From the NCBI RefSeq assembly GCF_001038505.1, contig NZ_LDPY01000001.1:558001-622000 (forward strand): a DNA stretch of 64,000 nucleotides, given 5' to 3'. Position 1 is the first letter of the stretch. Every line of letters begins with the position of its first letter. Shown one piece after another: positions 53,516 through 61,254 of the stretch. The translations under genes were made by a program, and so were the position numbers. This DNA comes from Puniceibacterium sp. IMCC21224. Lineage in GTDB: Bacteria; Pseudomonadota; Alphaproteobacteria; Rhodobacterales; Rhodobacteraceae. The notes under the pieces are model-generated. The model was given only the letters and a program-made list of their open reading frames with translations. It ran no database searches and was not told where the DNA came from.

Positions 53516-55126
53516 TTAGTCCTTGGGCGAAAAACTGGCGGCGTCAGCCCGCGCCCAGCGTTCGGTGTACCCCTTGTCATCGCCAGACCCGTTGATCAGG
53601 AACCCGGCTGGCATGTAGGGAAACGCCTCGTCTCCGGTGACCATCTGATTGTCCGACTGCCGTGTCATGAAATGCCGCGGTAGAAAGGCGCGGGGATCGT
53701 CCAGACCGGCAGCCCCCGCCATTTCCCCCAGCGCCTTGAGGGTGTTGGTGTGGAACCGGGCGACACGCAGGCTTTTGTCGCCCACGTCCAGCGCTCGTTG
53801 ACGCAGAGGGTCCTGCGTGGCCACGCCGACCGGGCAGTGGTTGGTGTGACAGGCCTGCGCCTGAATGCAGCCGATGGCGAACATAAAGCCACGCGCCGCG
53901 TTGCACCAATCCGCCCCCAGTGCCAGCGCCCTTGCGATGTCAAAGGCCGATGTGATCTTGCCTGCCGCCCCGATCTTGACCTGATCGCGCAGCCCCGCGC
54001 CAAGCAGGGTGTTGTGTACGAACGTCAGCCCCTCGTTCATCGGCATACCGACATGGTTGGAAAATTCCAGTGGGGCTGCGCCTGTGCCGCCCTCGGTGCC
54101 ATCGACGACGATAAAATCGGGGACGATCCCGGTCTCGAGCATCGCCTTGACGATGCACATGAATTCCCGGCGATGCCCGATACACAGCTTGAAACCGACG
54201 GGTTTTCCCCCCGACAGATCGCGCAGGTCACCGATGAATCGCATCATCTCCAGCGGAGTCGAAAACGCCGAATGCCCGGCGGGCGATACACAGTCGATCC
54301 CCATCGGAATCCCCCGCGCCTCGGCAATCTCGGGCGATATCTTTGAGGCAGGCAGCATACCGCCATGGCCGGGCTTGGCGCCCTGACTTAGCTTGAGTTC
54401 GATCATCTTGATCTGATCCAGCGACGCCGTCTCGCGGAACTTGTCGCGGTCAAAGGTGCCGTCTGCCGCCCGTGCGCCAAAATAGCCCGACGCGACCTGA
54501 TAGATCAGATCGCCGCCGCCAGCCTTGTGATAACGACTGACTGATCCTTCGCCAGTGTCATGGGCAAAGCCACCCAGCTTGGCGCCAGTGTTCAACGCCT
54601 GAATCGCGTTTGCCGACAACGATCCAAAGCTCATCGCCGAGATATTGTACAGCGAGGCATCGTAGGGCTGTGAACAGGCGGGATTGCCGATCCGAACCCG
54701 GAAATCGCTGTTGTCGAGATGCTTGGGCGCGATGGAGTGGGTCAACCAGGAATATCCGGCATCGTATACCCGCTTGCGGGTGCCAAAGGGGCGCTTGTCC
54801 TCGACCCCTTTGGCCCGCTGATAGACCAGCGCGCGGGAATCGCGGCTGAACGGTTCCTCATCCTGATCGCTTTCGATCAGGTATTGGCGGATCTCGGGGC
54901 GCACACCTTCGAACAGGAACCGCATATGACCCATCACCGGATAGTTGCGCAGAATCGAATGGCTGGTTTGGCGCAGGTCGTGAAACCCCAGCAGCGTCAA
55001 CGCCACAAAGATGACGAGAGGGATCAGCATCCAACCCGACCACAAGCTGGCGACAAGGCACAGAATTGCGATCAGGGCGCAGCCAAAGAGCGTTGCATAG
55101 CGGTCCAGAGTGGCGAGGTGTTTCAT
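53516..55126 (-). CDS. membrane-anchored FMN glutamate-synthase-like protein
   Basis: 536-residue protein with two N-terminal hydrophobic helices (about 12-50), followed by a glutamate-synthase alpha-like FMN domain. Features: SFGSLSANAIQALNTGAKLGG (FMN/substrate loop), GAKPGHGGMLP, VDGTEGGTGAAP and the cysteine motif CIQAQACHTNHCP, which resembles the 3Fe-4S site of GltB. It lacks the glutaminase domain, so it is not a full glutamate synthase. AGGA precedes ATG 55126. Function of these stand-alone membrane forms is unknown. Convergent with cobU. Confidence 0.85.
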   Translation of the reverse strand: MKHLATLDRYATLFGCALIAILCLVASLWSGWMLIPLVIFVALTLLGFHDLRQTSHSILRNYPVMGHMRFLFEGVRPEIRQYLIESDQDEEPFSRDSRALVYQRAKGVEDKRPFGTRKRVYDAGYSWLTHSIAPKHLDNSDFRVRIGNPACSQPYDASLYNISAMSFGSLSANAIQALNTGAKLGGFAHDTGEGSVSRYHKAGGGDLIYQVASGYFGARAADGTFDRDKFRETASLDQIKMIELKLSQGAKPGHGGMLPASKISPEIAEARGIPMGIDCVSPAGHSAFSTPLEMMRFIGDLRDLSGGKPVGFKLCIGHRREFMCIVKAMLETGIVPDFIVVDGTEGGTGAAPLEFSNHVGMPMNEGLTFVHNTLLGAGLRDQVKIGAAGKITSAFDIARALALGADWCNAARGFMFAIGCIQAQACHTNHCPVGVATQDPLRQRALDVGDKSLRVARFHTNTLKALGEMAGAAGLDDPRAFLPRHFMTRQSDNQMVTGDEAFPYMPAGFLINGSGDDKGYTERWARADAASFSPKD

Positions 55127-55201
55127 AAAGTTTCCTGATTGGGCAATCGTTGCGGCGGCGTCATTTGACCAAAGTGCTATAGGGGTGAATTGTAAAAATC
55201 G

Positions 55202-55786
55202 TCAGAACGTGGCGGGGGTGCAGGCGCTGATCAACACGCAGCGCGCCTCACCCGAATTGCGAAACCGGTGTGGGGTCCGACTGTCAAAGATATAGGCATC
55301 ACCTGCACCAAGGGTCGATGTTCTGTCGCCAACTGTCAGTTCGATCTCACCTTCAATGATGATGCCGGCCTCTTCTGCGGCGTGGCTGTAAAGTTCGGGT
55401 CCGGTGTCAGCCCCCGGCGAATAGGTTTCCCGCAGCATCTGGATGGTGTGGCGCGCGGCGTCGCCGACCTGACGTAATGACAATAGTCGCGCGGCATCGC
55501 GCGGCAGGTTCAGCGCCTCGGCCGGATTGATCTCTCGCAGCTCGTGGGCGCGAAAGATCATCGTGTCGCCGGGTTCGTCCGGCAGGTCGTTGGAAAAAAA
55601 CTCGGAAAATGTCATCGGAACCGCATCCAGAATCCGCTTGAGCGAGGCGATTGACGGGCTGGATCGATTCTGTTCGATCATCGAAATCAGGCCGTTTGTC
55701 ACCCCCGCCCGTTTGGCCAGTTCGCGCTGCGAGAATCCGTTCGCGTTGCGCAGGGTTTTTAGGCGCCGACCAATATCCATGTTCAT
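55202..55786 (-). CDS. HTH-cupin transcriptional regulator (PuuR-like)
   Basis: 194-residue repressor-type protein: an N-terminal XRE helix-turn-helix (about 5-60, FSQRELAKRAGVTNGLISMIE as core) and a C-terminal cupin (about 110-190, HAAEEAGIIIEGEIELTVG and DSRTPHRFRN). This arrangement is that of PuuR, which senses putrescine. GGGGGA lies 6 nt upstream of ATG 55786. It is divergent from the TAXI transporter operon, which contains a carbon-nitrogen hydrolase and a basic amino acid decarboxylase, so a polyamine-linked role is plausible (inference). Confidence 0.9.
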   Translation of the reverse strand: MNMDIGRRLKTLRNANGFSQRELAKRAGVTNGLISMIEQNRSSPSIASLKRILDAVPMTFSEFFSNDLPDEPGDTMIFRAHELREINPAEALNLPRDAARLLSLRQVGDAARHTIQMLRETYSPGADTGPELYSHAAEEAGIIIEGEIELTVGDRTSTLGAGDAYIFDSRTPHRFRNSGEARCVLISACTPATF

Positions 55787-56159
55787 TTCGAATCCCCCGG
55801 GTGACGTTCAATATGCTGAAAGAAAAAGAATAAATCGCGCATTGTGGACGTCTTTCCAAACCCGACCGTAACCGACTTGATCGAAATAATAAACAATACT
55901 ACGCTGAGTCGACTCGTCGGTGCATACACCGGGAGCAGGGCACAAGACCCGTGGTAATGAAACATTTGCCGTCAGGCAGCCCAAGGGGGGGCACCGCGCG
56001 CCAAAGCCAGGGTGCAGGAGCGGCGGAAAACTGGACCATAGATTTTCAGGACGTCGGGGCATGATGCTTTGACACCACAGAAGACGTGTATTCTATCGCT
56101 GGATCCGCCGACGACCGGATGCACCTTTACGACCAACTACATCATTCAGGGAGACACGA
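55787..56159. other. divergent promoter region, HTH-cupin / TAXI transporter
   Basis: About 370 nt without a convincing gene. It holds the palindrome GAGTC-GACTC at 55906-55915, next to an AT-rich segment (55882-55900) that could be promoter. Candidate site for the HTH-cupin regulator; the classical PuuR site is not visible. Confidence 0.4.
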
Positions 56160-57116
56160 ATGACCTATCTCAAATCCATCGCCTTGGCCTCGGGGTTACT
56201 TGCCTCGACTGCTGCCATGGCGCAGGAAAAGTTCATCACCATCGGCACCGGTGGTCAGACCGGCGTGTATTTCGTCGTCGGCCAGTCGATCTGCCGTCTG
56301 GTGAACCGCAACAGCGCTGAGACCGGCCTGAAATGCACCGCCCCGTCGACCGGCGGCTCGATCGCCAACATCAACGCGATCAAGGCGGGTGACATGGACA
56401 TGGGCGTCGCCCAGTCCGACTGGCAATACCACGCGTACAACGGCTCTTCGCAGTTTGAGGGCGACAAGTTCGACAAGGAACGCGCGGTGTTCTCGGTTCA
56501 CTCCGAACCCTTTACCGTGATCGCCCGCAAGGATGCCAACATCAATTCCTTTGACGATCTCAAGGGGAAGCGCGTCAACGTCGGCAACCCCGGTTCCGGC
56601 CAGCTTGCCACGATGGAAGTGGTTCTCGACGCCAAGGGCTGGACCATGGCCGACTTCGCGCTCGCTTCCGAGCTGAAGCCCGCCGAACAAGCTGCTGCGC
56701 TGGGCGATAACAAGGTGGATGCGATCATCTACACCGTCGGCCACCCCAACGGATCGATCCAAGAAGCCGTATCCACCATCGAGGCCAACCTCGTGCCGGT
56801 GCAGGGCGAAGCCATCGACAAGCTGATCGCCGACAACCCGTTTTACGCGACAGCTACCATTCCGGGCGGCATGTATGCAGGCACGGACGACGATGTAACC
56901 ACGTTCGGCGTCAAGGCGACATTTGTGACCTCGGCTGATGTTCCCGACGATGTGGTTTATGAAGTGGTCAAGGCAGTCTTTGACAATTTTGACCGCTTCA
57001 AAAAACTGCACCCGGCGTTCGAGAACCTCAAGGAAGAGGACATGATCAAGGACGGTCTGTCCGCGCCGCTGCATCCTGGCGCTGTGAAATACTACACCGA
57101 ACGTGGCTGGATGTAA
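56160..57116 (+). CDS. TAXI family TRAP transporter solute-binding protein
   Basis: Periplasmic receptor of the TRAP-associated extracytoplasmic immunogenic (TAXI) type, 318 residues with a signal peptide ending at AMAQE (about 22). The opening FITIGTGGQTGVYFVVG and the later NVGNPGSGQ are family hallmarks. TAXI receptors are reported to bind acidic amino acids or other small organic acids, but the ligand here is unknown. GGGAG precedes ATG. It is followed by the fused permease gene after 129 nt with a hairpin. Confidence 0.93.
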   Translation: MTYLKSIALASGLLASTAAMAQEKFITIGTGGQTGVYFVVGQSICRLVNRNSAETGLKCTAPSTGGSIANINAIKAGDMDMGVAQSDWQYHAYNGSSQFEGDKFDKERAVFSVHSEPFTVIARKDANINSFDDLKGKRVNVGNPGSGQLATMEVVLDAKGWTMADFALASELKPAEQAAALGDNKVDAIIYTVGHPNGSIQEAVSTIEANLVPVQGEAIDKLIADNPFYATATIPGGMYAGTDDDVTTFGVKATFVTSADVPDDVVYEVVKAVFDNFDRFKKLHPAFENLKEEDMIKDGLSAPLHPGAVKYYTERGWM

Positions 57117-57127
57117 TCCACACCCGG

Positions 57128-57143
57128 CGTCCCTGCGGGGACG
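57128..57143 (+). terminator. short hairpin after TAXI receptor gene
   Basis: CGTCCC-TGCG-GGGACG, 12 nt after the receptor stop, with a second stem (GGCGGC/GCCGCC, 57161-57178) close by. Possibly favours more receptor than permease mRNA, as in the other transporter operons in this window. Confidence 0.45.
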
Positions 57144-57245
57144 GTAGCAACAATCAGGGTGGCGGCCAGATCGCCGCCCTGCTCTAACGATGTTCCCGGG
57201 TAGCAAGCCCGGCTCGGGGCGATGACCCTACAGGGATAATGTGAC

Positions 57246-60014
57246 ATGTCGGACAAAGACCAACAGCAGGCCGCCGCCGTTGAAATGGAAGCCGCAGGCC
57301 ACGGGGGCCTGAGCCAGAACGAGCTGGATGAGCTTGTTGCCTCCTCCGACACTGGCGGGCGCAGCGTTGCGGGCCCGGTCGGCACGTTTCTTATGTTGGT
57401 CGCGCTGGCTTGGTCGCTGTTCCAGCTCTGGTTCGCCTCGCCGATCCCGTTCATCGTCGGCTGGGGTGTCTTTAACGATACCGAGGCGCGCTCGATCCAT
57501 CTGGCATTCGCGGTGTTTCTCGCCTTTGCTGCCTTTCCCGCCACACGTACAAAATTCCAGCTTGGGCTGGGCATTCTGATCCCGGTGATCCTTGGCGTGC
57601 TGTTCATGATGGGGGCCAAGGATGGATCGTCGATCTGGTGGATCCCGATTGTGGTGATCGCGCTGGTGGCCTGCATTGTGCTCGGTTCACCCAAGAATAA
57701 GGTGCCTGTCTGGGAATGGGCATTGGCGATCATTGGCGCTGCGACCGCGCTGTATCTCTATGTCTTTTACCGCGACATTGCCGGGCGGGTCGGTGCGCCG
57801 ATCACGCAGGATTTTGTCGTCGCGGTTATCGGCATAATGATCCTGCTTGAGGCGACCCGCCGCGCATTGGGCCCCGCCCTGATGATCGTGGCCTCGGTGT
57901 TCCTGATGTACACGGTGCTTGGCCCGTATATGCCCGGCATCATCGCCCACAAGGGCAACAATCTGTCGGAAATCGTCAATCACCAGTGGATCACCACCGA
58001 AGGTGTGTTCGGCATCGCGCTGGGGGTTTCGACCAGTTTCGTATTCCTCTTTGTGTTGTTCGGCTCTTTGCTGGACCGCGCCGGGGCGGGCAATTATTTC
58101 ATCCAGGTGGCGTTTTCGCTGATGGGTCATATGAAGGGCGGACCGGCCAAGGCGGCTGTCGTATCCTCAGCCATGACCGGCCTGATTTCGGGATCTAGCA
58201 TTGCGAACGTCGTGACCACCGGCACATTCACCATTCCGCTGATGAAGAAGGTCGGCTTTAGCTCGGAAAAGGCCGGAGCCGTCGAAGTGGCAAGTTCGGT
58301 CAACGGCCAGATCATGCCGCCGGTGATGGGGGCTGCGGCCTTTCTCATGGTGGAATATGTCGGCATTCCGTATTTCGATGTCGTCAAACACGCGTTTGTC
58401 CCGGCGGTCATCTCGTATATTGCGCTGGTCTATATCGTCCATCTTGAGGCCCTCAAGGCCGGGATGGAGGGGCTGCCGCGCGCCTATACGCCCAAACCTA
58501 TCGTTCAGCGTCTGATCGGCATGGCGTTTATCGTGGCGATGATCTGCTTTCTGTCGTTTGCAGTCTATTATGGCATGGGCTGGATCCGCACATTGTTCCC
58601 GTCAACGGCTGGGTACATCATCTTTATCGGCCTCAGCGCGGTTTATGTCGCTCTGCTGCGGGTCGCGTCAAAAGAGGCGCCACTGGAACTGGATGATCCG
58701 AACGCGCCGGTGACATCGCTGCCGCTGCCGGGGCCGACGATCCGTTCGGGTCTGCACTATATCCTGCCGGTTGTGGTGCTGGTTTGGGCATTGATGGTCG
58801 ACCGTCTCTCGCCCGGCCTCTCGGCGTTTTGGGCGGCGAGCTATATGGTCTTTATCCTGCTGACCCAGCGTCCGCTGATGCAGATGTTCCGTGGCGAGAG
58901 CCGTTTGGCCAGCGATATCAAAGATGGCTTTCACGACCTGATCGACGGTCTTGTTACTGGTGCGCGCAACATGATAGGCATCGGCATCGCCACGGCGACC
59001 GCCGGTATCATCGTGGGCGCGGTCAGCCAGACCGGCGTCGGTTCAGCCCTTGCCGATGTGGTCGAGGTGTTGTCAGGCGGCAATATCATGGCGATCCTGT
59101 TGCTGACGGCGGTCCTGTCGCTGATCCTGGGGATGGGGTTGCCGACCACGGCGAACTATATCGTGGTTTCTGCGCTGCTTGCCCCGGTCATCGTGACGCT
59201 GGGCCAGCAGAATGGGTTGATTGTGCCGCTGATCGCTGTGCACCTCTTTGTGTTCTACTTTGGGATCATGGCGGATGTGACGCCACCTGTTGGCCTTGCC
59301 TCGTTTGCCGCTGCGGCCGTGTCTGGTGGCGACCCGATCAAGACCGGAGTGATCGCATTCTTCTATTCGCTACGCACCGCCGCGCTGCCATTCCTGTTCA
59401 TCTTCAACACCGAACTGCTGCTGATGAACGTAACGATTGCGCAGGGTATATTTGTCTTTGTCGTCGCCACCATTGCTATGCTGCTTTTTGCTGCTGCGAC
59501 GCAGGGCTGGTTCTTAGCCAAAAACAAGGTGTACGAGTCGATTGCCCTGTTGCTGATCGCCTTTACCCTGTTCCGGCCCGGTTTCTGGATGGATATGGTG
59601 TTCCCGCCCTATAGCGAAGAGGCTCCGACCGAAATCGCCGCTGCTGCTGAGGATGTTCCTGCGGGGGACGAGTTACGCCTGCGGGTGTCGGGGGTCAACG
59701 ATCTGGGTGATCCGATCGAATTTGTGGCCCTGCTGCCCATCGGCGAAGGGGCCACGGGCGAGGAAAAGCTAGAGAATGCCGGTCTCGCCTTCCGTACCGA
59801 GGAGGACAAGATGTTCATTGACGATGTGGCTTATGGCTCAGTCGCGTCCGATGCCGGGCTGGATTGGGATCAAGAGGTACTGCGCGTGCTTAAACCTGTC
59901 AGCACGCCGTCGAAATACCTGATGTTCATTCCTGCGCTGCTTTTGCTGGCTCTGGTCGTGTTCCTGCAGCGCGGTCGCAACGAAAAGAGCGCGCGCCAGA
60001 AGGCGGCAGCCTAA
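57246..60014 (+). CDS. TRAP transporter fused permease (4TM+12TM) with C-terminal soluble domain
   Basis: 922-residue fused DctQ/DctM membrane protein, 15-18 helices, typical of TAXI-TRAP systems. Conserved loops include GSSIANVVTTGTFTIPLMKK and GMGLPTTANYIVV. Unusual parts are a polar N-terminus (about 1-45) and, after the last large helix group, a soluble region (about 787-895, GDELRLRVSG... then DVAYGSVASDAGLDWDQEV) with a PDZ-like look, ending in one more helix. This matches my memory of the DUF3394 tail found in some TRAP permeases. AGGGA lies upstream of the ATG. Confidence 0.9.
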   Translation: MSDKDQQQAAAVEMEAAGHGGLSQNELDELVASSDTGGRSVAGPVGTFLMLVALAWSLFQLWFASPIPFIVGWGVFNDTEARSIHLAFAVFLAFAAFPATRTKFQLGLGILIPVILGVLFMMGAKDGSSIWWIPIVVIALVACIVLGSPKNKVPVWEWALAIIGAATALYLYVFYRDIAGRVGAPITQDFVVAVIGIMILLEATRRALGPALMIVASVFLMYTVLGPYMPGIIAHKGNNLSEIVNHQWITTEGVFGIALGVSTSFVFLFVLFGSLLDRAGAGNYFIQVAFSLMGHMKGGPAKAAVVSSAMTGLISGSSIANVVTTGTFTIPLMKKVGFSSEKAGAVEVASSVNGQIMPPVMGAAAFLMVEYVGIPYFDVVKHAFVPAVISYIALVYIVHLEALKAGMEGLPRAYTPKPIVQRLIGMAFIVAMICFLSFAVYYGMGWIRTLFPSTAGYIIFIGLSAVYVALLRVASKEAPLELDDPNAPVTSLPLPGPTIRSGLHYILPVVVLVWALMVDRLSPGLSAFWAASYMVFILLTQRPLMQMFRGESRLASDIKDGFHDLIDGLVTGARNMIGIGIATATAGIIVGAVSQTGVGSALADVVEVLSGGNIMAILLLTAVLSLILGMGLPTTANYIVVSALLAPVIVTLGQQNGLIVPLIAVHLFVFYFGIMADVTPPVGLASFAAAAVSGGDPIKTGVIAFFYSLRTAALPFLFIFNTELLLMNVTIAQGIFVFVVATIAMLLFAAATQGWFLAKNKVYESIALLLIAFTLFRPGFWMDMVFPPYSEEAPTEIAAAAEDVPAGDELRLRVSGVNDLGDPIEFVALLPIGEGATGEEKLENAGLAFRTEEDKMFIDDVAYGSVASDAGLDWDQEVLRVLKPVSTPSKYLMFIPALLLLALVVFLQRGRNEKSARQKAAA

Positions 60015-60189
60015 TGCGCGCGAATAACCAGCATATAGGTAACATGTTTGTGGCTTTCCCGTGCGTCGCCGTGTCGGGAACTGCCCTGATACATTGCACT
60101 CAGGGCGCAAGAGCGTAAGACATGGGCAAAGCGGAACCACTCGGCGGGATGATCCCAGGGCGGTTCCGCGTCTATGGAGACCTTACCAA

Positions 60190-61185
60190 ATGACGCCTTT
60201 CGCAATTGCCGGTGTACAAATGTACGTCCAGGCCCTTCAGCCCAATGTAGATGGCATGATCCACCGGCTTGACGTGCTGATGGCCCGTTTTCCTTGGACC
60301 CAGATGGTCCTGTTCAGTGAACTGGCACCCTATGGCCCGCTGGATAAATATGCGCTGCCGCCGGAAAATGACACGATCAACCTGTTTTGCGAGGCGGCGC
60401 GCCGCCATCGCGTCTGGCTGATCCCCGGCTCGATGTTCCTGCGGGGCGTCGATGGCTTGGTGCGCAACACCGCCGTGGTGATCAACCCGGATGGCCAGAT
60501 CGTCAGCCGCTATGCCAAGATGTTCCCGTTTCGCCCCTATGAGGCGGGGATCACGGCGGGTACCGATTTCTGCGTGTTTGACGTGCCGGATGTGGGCCGC
60601 TTTGGCCTGTCGATCTGCTACGATATCTGGTTCCCGGAAACCACACGGCAACTGACGTCGATGGGTGCCGAGGTCCTGTTGAACCCAGTGCTGACCGGCA
60701 CCACCGACCGCGACGCCGAACTGGCAATTGCACGGGCCACTGCGGCGCAGTTCCAGTGCTACGTCTTTGCCGTCAATGGCCTTGGTGCCGGCGGTGTGGG
60801 CAAATCCATCGTCGTCGATCCCAGCGCCACCGTCCTGCACCAGTCCGCTGGCCAGGAGGACATGTTCCCGATCGAGGTCGATCTGTCGATGGTGCGCCGT
60901 CAGCGCGAAACCGGCATGAAGGGTCTTGGCCAGGTGCTGAAATCCTTTCGCGATCGGTCCAACGATTTTCCGGTCTACGATCGGACCAGTGGCTCGGATG
61001 CGTACCTGTACACGCTCGGGCCGCTTGAAATTCCGCAACAGGGTAGCCGCGCCGGTTTGCACGTGCCGACCGGTCCAGAGGCACAGCTAGTGCCCGATGT
61101 GGCGCCCACTCACGACCCTCAGACGGCTCAGATCAACCGGCCTCACGGGATCCAGGCGGTCATGGGGAAAACATCCAGCGGCTGA
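60190..61185 (+). CDS. carbon-nitrogen hydrolase (nitrilase superfamily)
   Basis: 331-residue amidase of the nitrilase superfamily from ATG 60190 (GGAG 10 nt upstream); the frame is open 43 codons further without conserved residues. Catalytic Glu (FSELAPYGP), Lys (AKMFPFRPYE) and Cys (LSICYDIWFPE) are all present. Candidate substrates are N-carbamoylputrescine or other linear amides. It follows the TRAP permease by 175 nt and precedes the decarboxylase by 69 nt, so a pathway around imported amide and basic amino acid breakdown is suggested. Confidence 0.88.
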   Translation: MTPFAIAGVQMYVQALQPNVDGMIHRLDVLMARFPWTQMVLFSELAPYGPLDKYALPPENDTINLFCEAARRHRVWLIPGSMFLRGVDGLVRNTAVVINPDGQIVSRYAKMFPFRPYEAGITAGTDFCVFDVPDVGRFGLSICYDIWFPETTRQLTSMGAEVLLNPVLTGTTDRDAELAIARATAAQFQCYVFAVNGLGAGGVGKSIVVDPSATVLHQSAGQEDMFPIEVDLSMVRRQRETGMKGLGQVLKSFRDRSNDFPVYDRTSGSDAYLYTLGPLEIPQQGSRAGLHVPTGPEAQLVPDVAPTHDPQTAQINRPHGIQAVMGKTSSG

Positions 61186-61254
61186 CACTGGCGCACTTCG
61201 AACGATGTGTTCGGACTGCACCGCCTGTCATCTGCCCAAGGGGAGACCAGACCG

